Assembly: GCA_021209875.1 (NCBI GenBank)
Contig: JAGYVD010000001.1
Location: 3,100,001-3,164,000 of the forward strand
Direction: 5' to 3'
Length of the DNA stretch: 64,000 bases
Origin: Rosellinia necatrix
Taxonomy: Eukaryota; Ascomycota; Sordariomycetes; Xylariales; Xylariaceae
In this document: positions 22,448 to 35,373 of the stretch, piece by piece
Layout: every line of letters begins with the position of its first letter
Position numbering within the stretch: position 1 is the stretch's first letter
Translations under genes and position numbers: made by a program
The notes under the pieces: model-generated
Seen by the model: only the letters and a program-made list of their open reading frames with translations
What the model was told of the DNA's origin: nothing
Databases searched by the model: none

Positions 22448-24791
22448 TCAATTATCCCCTGTAACAACCTCTACTGTGAGATCTTTCGGCCACATGGGCT
22501 GGTCAACACCATTTCCGCGCGTGCCGACATGATATTTAAGCTCGAGCCCGCTCGCGAACCGCGCGACAGGTTTCGGGCGGATGAAGGTCGCTCCGAGATA
22601 CTTCGCTTCCATCGACTGGAAGAATCTCGGGTTGAAAAGCGTGGCGGAATCATGCTGCACGAGCAGCTTCAACATAGCCGGAAGTAGATATGCCATGGAA
22701 TGGTAGTGACGGAAGACTGGTGACCCGTGTCTCTGCCATAACTCTTGCCAGACCTCCTCGCTGTAGGTCCCACATGACCGCACCAGCCACTGCGAGTAAT
22801 AGTTCAGAGAGACCTATAATATCAGTGAGGCGTAAGCCAAATCGCACGAGACCCCAAGCGAGATAGATCTAGACTCTTGCTTACATCGACGCCATAACTG
22901 CCCCCGTCGCTGGCGCGTTTGATCAGCGCCTCAAGGACCGCTGTGGTGCCGGCGACACCAGCGCTTACAAACGAACGGTCAGCAGGAGACGTAAGCCGGT
23001 CCCGCCGCCAGGCCGCTCACACTCACCAGAAGTCAGAATTCGGAAAGACAGGGGTCACGGCCTCGGACCCTTCGTGACCCATCGCCCTCGCGTAGGAGCG
23101 GGAAATGCCACAGCACTAAGAAGGAACGTGAGCGGGCGTGCCGGGGGGGGAAAGGGGAAGGGTAAAAACGGAAAAACGGAAAAGGGGGAGGTCGAAGCAA
23201 TAAGGAGAAAATAGGAGCGAGGGCACTGGTGTAAGAGGGGAAAAGGGGGGGTGGGGGTTAAAGTCGCAAGCTCCAAGGAGAAAAGATATAGAAGCAAACG
23301 TATTGGAAGAAAGCGGGAAGAGTTGTCCGGGGGGGGACCAATGCAATGTGCAATATACAATGTTGTATGTGGCTCTCACCGCATCGCTGATCTGCTGCCA
23401 GCCGCTGCGGTGGCTCCAGGGCCCGCGCCAGCCGTAGCAGTTCTCGCGGACGTGGACGATGCCGCGGCCGCGGCCGCGCACGAGGTCGAAGACGGCCTCG
23501 CGGCCGAAGCCGAGGCGCTCCATGACGCCGGGCCGATACCCGTCGACGACGACGTCGGCCTCGCGGATCAGCGCGCGCAGCCTCTCCCGGTCGACGGCGG
23601 CGTCATCAGCGTCGTCGTCGCCGTCGTCGTCGTCGTCGTTGTCCCGCAGGTGCAGGGACGCGTTCCACTTGCCCCAGTTGAGGTCCTGGTGCAGCGCCGA
23701 CAGGTCCGTGACGCGCGGCGACGTGACGCGCATCACGCTGGCGCCCATCTCCGCCAGCCCGCGCCCGATCGCTGGTCCCGCGATCACCCGGCACAGGTCC
23801 ACTACCTTCAGCCCCGCCAGCGGCCTCTTCGCGCTGCTTCTGCTGCTGCTGCTGCTGCTGTGGCTGCCGCCATAGTCGTCGTCGTCGTCGTCGTCCGGCC
23901 ACCACGACGCCGGCTGCGTCCCCGTCCGGGACACCTCGTACAGCCCGACGCGCCCGCTCGCCCGCCCGTGCTCGCTGGCGAAGTACTCGTCCGACGTCCA
24001 GGCGACCGTGCCGGCCTGCTTGCACCGCTCGTTCATGAGCTCGTCGAGCTCGGTCGCGTCGAATTGCGAGACCTTGGCCTGGATCCTGTCGACCACGGAG
24101 TCGTAGGTGTCGTCCGCCTCTCCGTCCAGCGGGAGACCCAGGGCGGTCAGTGTCTTGTCTGGGTTCATGCTCCCTGTGCGCGTAACGGAGTCGAATTTAG
24201 TAATCCCTAAATACACAGTTGATGTAGTTGATTAGGGGGAAGGGAGGCGCTACGCACCGTGGACATGGTAGCACCTACCATCTTTCGTCTTGTAGATGTT
24301 AGTCGCCAAGGTTCTGTGCAGTCCGTCGGCCGCACGGTGAAGATCTCGATTGGGGAAAAGTTCTGCCATTTCCGGACTCCTTATGTCGAGGGGAACGGGC
24401 TGGCCACCCTTGAGCCACTTGAGGATCATGGGGCTCATTATAAACAATGTCGCATGATCGCTGGCCACTGGAGTTAACGTACGTATCTGACGAGCCGTGG
24501 GATAAGCAGATTCACATACGTATTGATAGTAACATCTGAGGGCTCAACGTTATATTTGCGTGACACGAGAAGGTTCAACATGGTGGCTTCGAAGGCTTTC
24601 AGCGCCGATATACTCTCGGCAAAACGCCAATTGATTGGGATACTGGGCCGATTCGAGCCTTCGAAGTGAACATGTTTGGCGAGGGCCACGAGTTCGGTTG
24701 GCAGATCCTTGTGTAATGGGTTTCTCAATATGCCATCTTCAAACAAAATCTTGGCCTCATGTGGGACGGAGTATTCCGGTACAGAACTCAT
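22448..24791 (-). CDS. family III (CaiB/BaiF-type) CoA-transferase
   Basis: Six exons on the minus strand give 600 aa: 24791-24520, 24460-24258, 24173-23380, 23115-23027, 22963-22885 and 22813-22448. All five introns (59, 84, 264, 63 and 71 nt) are GT-AG and every junction keeps frame. Joined exons restore NATNIYKTKDGR-type and MNPDKTLTALGLPLDGEAD segments, then the CaiB core AGLKVVDLCRVIAGPAIGRG, LNWGKWNASLHL, VDGYRPGVMERLGFGR, ENCYGWRGPWSHRSGWQQIS, EAVTPVFPNSDFC and YHVGTRGNGVD. The family moves CoA between acids or racemises acyl-CoAs through an aspartyl-CoA intermediate; the substrate here is unknown. The protein is longer than bacterial members (about 400 aa) because of an N-terminal half-domain, as in other fungal homologues. 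Two acidic or serine low-complexity inserts come from GAC/AGC codon runs. Note: the first-named segment is read here as LATNIYKTKDGR. Confidence 0.88.
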
Positions 24792-25693
24792 TATTCTTTC
24801 TACTTATTGAGGGAGACACTGAAGAGCAATAGCAAGCGAGAGTATCGTCTTGTGACTTTGAGATAGATGTTGAAAACATCCGATCGCCGATGAGTTGTGC
24901 ATGAGGGACAAAGGACAGGGTGAAGGTGAGTTTCTATTATGAGATTAGTCCGCTGGTCCCGTTTACCCCGACCGGGATTCGGGTTCGGTCGGATTTGAGG
25001 ATACGCATAGCTAGTGGGCGGCAGGCAACTCGGCAGTTTCGGTGCTTGGGTGTGACCGCGCGATGCCAAAGTGTGGGCATCATCGTTGATTTAGTGCCGA
25101 AAAGGTCGCAGTCCAGGATCTGTAATCCGAGCTGACCCATGAACGCTAGATCTACTCTCCTCAGGGATTGCATACCTTGAAAAGATGTACCCCCGCTCCT
25201 ATCTTCAGTCCCCTGGTTATAAAACGATTGTTAAGAGATGCCAGCTCTCATATTACTGAGGTAGCAGTTCAAAAAGCAGAACACTCTTATAGCTTTCATA
25301 TGTTTACTCGATGGACGCGGGCAAGAGGAGATCAGCATCTCGATACTAGACCTAACAGTATATTAATGACGCATTCAGCAATCGGGTGCTGCATCCTCAT
25401 CGTCGAGGTAACAAACTAGACTATATTGTGATTATCTGGTTCGAGTCAGTCACCATTAAAGCCGCAAAAGTAAGCTGTCGGGAATTATGAGCTAGAGCAG
25501 GGTTGATGAGCCGGTCTATGTATATACGCAGCGACGGAATCTATTATGGGCGGAAGCTGAGCAGGCATCCTCGAACTTATTAACTAGTATTAACTAGTAT
25601 TAACTAATAGTAGGAAGCGAGTATCTCATTTTCAATCTCCAGGCCCACGATGCCTATAGACACGAGCGTGTGCCAGTCCTAGCTTCGGCCACC
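24792..25693. other. intergenic region, no gene seen
   Basis: About 0.9 kb between the CoA-transferase start and the 3' end of the GH12 gene, presumably holding the CoA-transferase promoter. A short direct repeat of ATTAACTAGT occurs three times near 25578-25610. No coding sequence recognised. Confidence 0.6.
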
Positions 25694-29126
<3,433 letters not shown>

Positions 29127-30863
29127 TCATATGACGGACCCGACGTTCCTCTCCCACCACTCGCGCCACCGGACGGTCTTCCCGAGGCGGCGGGCCTCCT
29201 CGGCGGCGAAGACGACGGCGTGGCTGCGGACGATCTCCTCGAGGCCGCAGCCGACGAGCGCGCGCTGGGCGGCGGGCGCGGCCCAGCCGGCGTTCTTGAC
29301 GCGGTCGACGGCGAGGACGAACTGGCGCGTGAGCCCGTGGTCGCCGCCGCCGTGGCCGAGCGACTCGAGCTTCGGGCGGTAGGTCCGCGTCTCGCCCGTG
29401 CGGAAGTCCTCGACCGTGATGGTCTTGGAGTCGGCGTAGATCTCGCCCATCGTGCCGTGCACGTACGTGTAGCGCTGGCACTGGCGCTTCGTCTGCGCGA
29501 CCATGTGGAACGTCGCCTGCTTCGCGCCGCGGGCGCCGACGCCGTCGCCGTCGCCGCCGTCGCCGTCCCTGGCCGCTCCGGTTCCCGACGACCCGGAGGA
29601 GGGTGGCAAGGGGTCGTCGTCCCACGTCAGCACGACGACCTGCTCGTCGCAGACGTCGTTGTCCGACTCGAACACGCAGCGGCCGAACCAGTTCCGCGCG
29701 TCGACCTCCGCCCGCGGCGTCGACGCGTCGTAGTCCTCCGCCAGCGCCTCCAGCATCGCCGCCTTGGCGCGCGGCAGGTCGCCGCCGAAGCTCTCGATGT
29801 CCGGCAGCACGATGCTGACGGGCCAGCGCACGTTGCCCGTCTCGACGCCCATGTGCCGCCCCCCGACGTAGATGCGCTTCGACGAGTACAGGCAGTCGGG
29901 CTCCGCCGGGCACGAGAGGCAATTGGTCGCGTCCCCGGCCGCGCGCGGCTTGCGGCTCTTGCGGAAGAACTGCAGCGACCCCGCCGACGTGATGGACGTG
30001 GGGAGGTGTTCAGGTACTGCCGTGTCGCCGGTACCACCATCGCCATCACCACCACCACCACCACCACCACCACTGTCCGACGGTCCCGACCCGCCTCCCG
30101 AGCACATGAGCCACAGGAGCATGTCGATGTCGTGGCAGCTCTTGGTCAGCAGCGAGGGCGCCGTGACCGACTCCTTGCGCCAGTTGCCGCGCACGTAGCT
30201 GTGGGAGAAGTGCCAGAAGCCGACGGGCTCGGTATGGTGCACGCTGAGGATGTCGCCGATGGCGCCCTCGTCGAGCAGCAGCCGGCGCAGCAGCATGTTG
30301 TGCGGCGAGTAGCGCATCACGTGGCCGATGGAGAAGACGCGCGTCGCCCGCAGCGGCGCCAGCGCCCGGTAGATGCTCGTGCAGTCGGCCAGCGTCGTCG
30401 CCAGCGGCTTCTCGCACATGATGTGCAGCTCCAGCGGCGCCAGCGCCAGGACGACGTCGCGGTGCATCTCGTCGCGCACGCAGACGAAGGCCGCGTCGAC
30501 GCCGTCCGGCACCGCCTCGCCCGCCCGCGCCCGCGCCCGGCGCTCCGTCTCCCACGCCACGTAGTCCCTCCAGTCCCGGAAGCTGGACCCCTCGGGCGGC
30601 GGCGCCGTCGTCTTGCCCCAGATGAACTTGCTGCCGAAGTCCTCGCGCTTGTAGTCGTCGGGCTCGGCGACGGCGGCGACCACGCCGTTGCTCGACTGGA
30701 GGGAGCACCGGGCGTAGGTGCGGCCGCGGGACCCTGCGCCGATGATGAGGAGCCGTGGCGGCTTGGTGGACATCGGAGGTGGGGATGGCGGCCTGATCTC
30801 AGCATCGTCCAGCCGCTGCTCTAGGTCGGCGGGACCTTCATCCTCCAAGCTGTGGGGCGCCAT
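29127..30863 (-). CDS. Gfo/Idh/MocA-family oxidoreductase
   Basis: A single-exon gene of 578 aa; the first ATG starts MAPHSLEDEG. The N-terminal Rossmann fold begins at about residue 36 with RLLIIGAGSRGRTYARC, followed by VDAAFVCVRDEMHRDVVLAL and the family hallmark MCEKPLATTLADC. The C-terminal substrate domain includes FSIGHVMRYSPHNMLLRRLL, KSCHDIDMLLWLM and TYVHGTMGEIYADSKTITVE. The family uses NAD(P) to oxidise or reduce sugars, inositols and related compounds; the substrate is not evident. Two Gly/Ser/Asp-rich inserts (about 255-280 and 425-450) break the second domain and come from CCACCA-type repeats. The gene is very GC-rich, which produces a long spurious antisense frame. No intron is needed. 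Confidence 0.88.
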   Translation of the reverse strand: MAPHSLEDEGPADLEQRLDDAEIRPPSPPPMSTKPPRLLIIGAGSRGRTYARCSLQSSNGVVAAVAEPDDYKREDFGSKFIWGKTTAPPPEGSSFRDWRDYVAWETERRARARAGEAVPDGVDAAFVCVRDEMHRDVVLALAPLELHIMCEKPLATTLADCTSIYRALAPLRATRVFSIGHVMRYSPHNMLLRRLLLDEGAIGDILSVHHTEPVGFWHFSHSYVRGNWRKESVTAPSLLTKSCHDIDMLLWLMCSGGGSGPSDSGGGGGGGGDGDGGTGDTAVPEHLPTSITSAGSLQFFRKSRKPRAAGDATNCLSCPAEPDCLYSSKRIYVGGRHMGVETGNVRWPVSIVLPDIESFGGDLPRAKAAMLEALAEDYDASTPRAEVDARNWFGRCVFESDNDVCDEQVVVLTWDDDPLPPSSGSSGTGAARDGDGGDGDGVGARGAKQATFHMVAQTKRQCQRYTYVHGTMGEIYADSKTITVEDFRTGETRTYRPKLESLGHGGGDHGLTRQFVLAVDRVKNAGWAAPAAQRALVGCGLEEIVRSHAVVFAAEEARRLGKTVRWREWWERNVGSVI

Positions 30864-32028
30864 CGTCCTCGAGGATCAATAGCAATGCGGCGGGAAGATA
30901 CTAAGGACGGGATATCTAATGGCGGGATATTTAAGGGCAGTAGTGATTATGTTAGGCCGGGATGTATACTTCTACCTGCCTTATCCGGACGGTAGTTAAG
31001 TTAGGCTAATGTGGTGTATAAGTCAAAAATTAGCTCCAAGACAGCGACCAACTCATATATAGGCACAAAGGGAGGCGAGACGGTATTCCAAAAGCAGCAA
31101 GAAAGAGACAGGAGAGAGGAAAAAAAAAAAGCAATGTGGATTCTTCCCCTCCCAAAGGTAGGACCGGGAGATCACACATCGAGTGAGGACAGAGAACGGG
31201 GCTAGGTAGGCAGGCTGCCAATAGGTTTGACGGTGTTGATAGTACGGGAATAGTTCGAATAGTTCGAATGGTTCTGTTAGCAATGACATGCAGCGAGGTG
31301 GGCAGGCTCACGCCCATAACGCCCATACTTTCTTTGGCTGTTAGTTCCATCCAGGGCTCTGTTCGATGATCACTTGTCTCTCACTTGCCATATTCCATTG
31401 GCCGCCTTCGAGCGCCAACCGGGCTGAACAAGACGCTATCTAGTGCTCACAGATATCCTTCCTTCGTCGCCGTATCTCGCCCGAATGGGCCCTAACGAGT
31501 TCCGGGCCAGTCGGGGAGCAACGTGGTGTGCGTCGCGTGGGAACGATCCCTCCCACTTGACTTACGCCCTGGAATGTGACTAAGTGTAATCTGGTCTGGG
31601 ACAGTGCTGGGTGGCTAGAGAGAGGGCGCTACCCGACGGCATTATCCGCTTGACGAGCAGCGGATAGAAGGGTGTAAATCAATGTCGTGCATCCTCTACG
31701 GCCTACCACACGATTACGCAAACCCAAGCTGAGACCGGGGTGAGACGGGATGTTCGGCGCAGGCGCATAGCCGCATGTCATTTCTCTCCGGAACACGTGT
31801 GACCAACAAGTGAGATTATAGTCGATGTGATAGCGACCGAGCACGGCGATGGCTACACTAGGCCATGTGATGGAAGGCGAGACAAACATGCACTCTCATT
31901 GGGATTGCGGGATTGCGGGATTGCGGGGAGGGGGGGGGATTGAGGGAAACCAGGCGATCGGTATCCGACAAGGGAGAAATACCTAAAACATGAGAATAAT
32001 AAAAATAGGAAAAAGAAGACAGAAGTTA
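30864..32028. other. intergenic region with GGGATTGC repeat
   Basis: The promoter side of the MocA gene, then spacer up to the tRNA. A short tandem of about three GGGATTGC units followed by a G run lies at 31901-31938. An A10 tract occurs near 31122. No coding sequence recognised. Confidence 0.6.
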
Positions 32029-32145
32029 TGGACCGGTAGGGATTTGAACCCTAGGCCTCTCGCAAGTTTGCGCTTCGGCTGACCCATCGGGAGATGGTTG
32101 CGAAGGAAATGCAAAGCGAGCGCTCTACCCCTGAGCTACAGGCCC
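32029..32145 (-). tRNA. tRNA-Ala (anticodon UGC) with 45-nt intron
   Basis: The minus strand folds as a complete tRNA: acceptor GGGCCTG, D arm GCTC-AGGGGTA-GAGC, anticodon stem CTCGC/GCGAG with loop TTTGCAT, T arm TAGGG-TTCAAAT-CCCTA, acceptor 3' strand CCGGTCC and discriminator A. Anticodon TGC and the G3-U70 pair both specify alanine. An intron of 45 nt (32109-32065) sits at the canonical place, one base 3' of the anticodon. Exons are 32145-32110 and 32064-32029, making a 72-nt mature tRNA. The intron carries GCAAA, which can pair with the anticodon-loop TTTGC as expected for splicing-endonuclease recognition. One acceptor pair (T6-C67) is mismatched. CCA is not encoded, as usual in eukaryotes. 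Confidence 0.95.
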
Positions 32146-33290
32146 AATGAGAACATGGTGGGCAGAGTCTATTTGCTGGTTATATGGGCTAGCATCGAAC
32201 CAAGGTGGTGGTTCGAGGCAATAAGCGCAAAGGTGATAGCAAACGGGCTAATCGTGTAATAGCATGCATTGATTGGTGAGATGATCAGCACTAGGTATGT
32301 ATCTCCTGCCTCTAGAAACCGCTGCAGCCAGCCTCGAAGGCGGGGGCCAAGGCGGGGAACCCAACTGTGGCTTGCCCCAACACAAATAGATACCTATAAG
32401 CACTAGGATGGGTGTCTAATCGGGTGGTGTTCCTTAACTCCGGAGCCTCTCACTCACCTTACGGCCCATGCATGCTCCTTTCCATAGTTATCGAATGGAC
32501 TCACATCATCTGCCCTGTAACGTCACGCACATTACATCACCTACCTAGGCACGTAACCATCGAAACTGAGGCGCAACACGCGGGGAGAAACTAGGTAATA
32601 CACCGAGCCCTGCTTATTCAATCCAATTATGAGCAACACTGAAATGGATTGGATCGATGATGAAGCACATATTTTTGTAGTAACTAGACGATTATGGTGT
32701 TATTGTTGCTGTTGATGATGCTGCATCTAATCTAGAACTGCTGTTGGAACTACGCCATCCGCTATTTAGCATGAATGCACACTAAAACATATATACCTTT
32801 GTCAGTGCTCGTTGAGGACTTTGCATGTACGGGAGCCCCCAGGCATTACTGGACACCATCCCGCAACGCATCACCTCCCATCGCCTCACACGCAGGCCCG
32901 CCTGCCTCATGCTTACGATTCAACATCCAAGACTACAGCTTATTCGCCGATACTTCTGGGTATTACTATTATCATTGCATGAAGAGGAGGATTTATGTAT
33001 ACGGATAAGACCTCTCACGCCGACCGGGTCATCCGGGCTCGGTTCACGCAAACAAAACCCCTGGCTTCTCGGTCTTAATTCCACGATTTTCAGGATTCAC
33101 CATTATATACACTAATGAAGCAAACATATGCAACCAAAATGACATATCTCGCTTGATGTCGGCCTGAGCATATCAAAGTGTTACCTAAGACATATTGATA
33201 AGCTGGCGCGTAACCAACGGCCCCGGGAATGTGCTTACCAGAATAAGAGAACCAGAACCCCCCAAGCCCTTCATGTCAGCTTCGTAATCT
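32146..33290. other. intergenic region, no gene seen
   Basis: 1.1 kb between the tRNA and the 3' end of the GST gene. Short open frames only, without motifs or splice support. Scattered CTACCTAGG words near 32540. Confidence 0.6.
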
Positions 33291-34296
33291 TCAATCCGTC
33301 GGCTTGTATTCCTCCGCATGCTGAGGCGCCTGCGCGGGGAGCTGGAGAGTCTTCAAGCCCTCGTTTCTAGTCTCGATGGCGTGCTGCGCGCTGGGGCGCT
33401 CCTCGATCTTCTTGTACCAGGCCTCGTAATGTGGATATTTCCCCTAGTCCTCGAAAAGTGAGCTAGGCTTGTTTTTTTTTCTTTTCTTTTCTTCCATTCA
33501 TAGCACGACATAAGAAAAGACGCGGACAAGGTGGCCTTTTCAACATGAGGAATAGATGGGACAAGTTTGACTGACCTTCTCGATCTGGGCGCCGACCCTC
33601 TCCATCGTGAACTCGATGATCTGCTCCCAGATGAACCAGCTGAGGTCGGCGACGGTGCACTTGTCGCCGACGAGCCAGACGTCCTTGCCCCCGGCTGCCC
33701 TCGAACCCTGCTTCTCGCCGGCCTGGCGGGAGAGGTGCAGGTCCACCACCGAGCGCACGCGCTCGACCTCCTTGAGGTACCGCTCGACGGCCGAGGGCAG
33801 CTTCTCGTGGTGGAAGAACGAGAACCAGACGCCCTGGCCATAGTACGGGCCCTGGCCTAAACGGTCTCTCGTGTTAGTCACGGCCAAGCATAGAAGGTCG
33901 CCCGGGGAGAGGGAAGGCAGGGGGGGGGGGGCTCGACTAGGATAAGGGGGGAAATGCCTAACCGGAAATCTGGTATCCGATCCACTGCTTGATGAGGTAC
34001 TTCTCCTTGAAGGTGTCGTAGGAGATCTTGTGGTCCTTGTCGTACTGGTCGACGAGGTACTCGATGATGGGGCCCGACTCCCAGAGCGTGAGGTCTGTGT
34101 TCGGGTCTTGGATGGCTGGGACGCGCCCGTTCGGGTTGAGCTGGAGGAACGGCTCCTCCTTGATCTCGTCGAAGCCGAGGACCTTGAACTCGAAAGGGAC
34201 GCCCAACTCCTCGAGAATCATGCGGACCTTGATCGGATTGGGGCCGACGTTGTGGCCCCAGACGACGATGGGCTTTAAAGAAGCGTTGGATGACAT
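33291..34296 (-). CDS. glutathione S-transferase
   Basis: Three exons, 34296-33963, 33856-33576 and 33443-33291, give 255 aa. Introns are 106 nt (donor GTTAGG, ACTAAC branch site) and 132 nt (donor GTCAGT), both ending TAG, with phases consistent. The thioredoxin-like N-terminal domain shows WGHNVGPNPIKVRMILEELG, then NPNGRVPAIQDPNTDLTLWE and SGPIIEYLVDQYD, the conserved glutathione-binding Pro and Glu-Ser/Ser-Gly positions. The helical C-terminal domain includes GPYYGQGVWFSFFHHEKLPS, WLVGDKCTVADLSWFIW and YPHYEAWYKKIEERPSAQHA. It belongs with the fungal Ure2/GTT-like cytosolic GSTs that conjugate glutathione to electrophiles; the exact class is uncertain. Start 34296 is the first ATG. Confidence 0.92.
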
Positions 34297-35373
34297 GGTG
34301 GGGATGATGGGATCGGTAGAGAGTGAACTAGATGAGTTGGGCAATGGTTGATGTCAGGTTGGATCTTGGGATTCTACCACCACGACTTCCCAACGCGCCG
34401 CGCTGGCTGGCTTTATACTGCGTAGTTCCAATCGCCGGCTGACGCCCCGCATACCTCTTCGAGTCCATCTATCTCCGCTGCACGGTGGGGGATATGTGGA
34501 CGGGTCAACGGTATGTCTGCCCTGTATGTATTCAGGCAACAATGGTGGAGTATTGATCTGGTCGAGCGCTAGGGGATTCGAATAGTGAACCATCCAAACA
34601 CTATCCCCGTAGTTATTCTTCCGAATTTGATGTACTTACACCGATCCAACCAGGCCTGACTGTTTCTATCCGCCTCGCACATGCCGACTCTGCCGGGGGA
34701 TGATCCTGTCATAAAATCCAGCTTCTCTTTGGCGCAGATAGTTGACCTCATTTTAAATTTGACGTATAGTGCCTGGGGGTGTGAGTCATAGGTAATCCTC
34801 AGGAGTAAGGACTAGGTTACCTAGGTGTAAGTCGGCCGAGGAGCTGCCGGATATAGTCGAGTGCCAGAAGACCCACTTTCCTAATGCCCGGTCGCCGGTA
34901 GCTCCGGCCGTGATGTCGGGTTAGTGAGTGAACCTGAGCGGGATAAGGAATCGCAAGGCCTCTGATACAACATACAACCACGACCATGTATGTCATATCT
35001 ATTCTTCACCGCATCTCTCCCATATTTTGTTGCCCACCTCCTTATTATTGCAACTTGTTTTTAAGCGAAACCTACAAGTGTCTTTAACGAATCCTACGGA
35101 TACCTAGATATTCCTAGAGGGTACTCAGCTACTTAGTTTTAACGGAGACTTTCAACGGAGACTTTCGACGAATAGTACGCGACGATTCCCATTGTGGCAA
35201 TTGCCAAGGTAATTAACTATCAAACACCAAGCAGATACTATGTTTCTGATCGAGTTTCGTTGGGCATCGTAATATCCGGGGGTATATATATCCGTATAGC
35301 AAATGCGCTTCTTGTCAAAGACTATCCCAAATAATACAAAGTAAGTGAGTATACATGTATGAGATCATTATCA
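34297..35373. other. intergenic region, no gene seen
   Basis: GST promoter side and PMS1 3' flank, about 1.1 kb. An imperfect direct repeat of about 11 bp (CGGAGACTTTC, twice) lies near 35142-35166. No coding sequence recognised. Confidence 0.6.
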
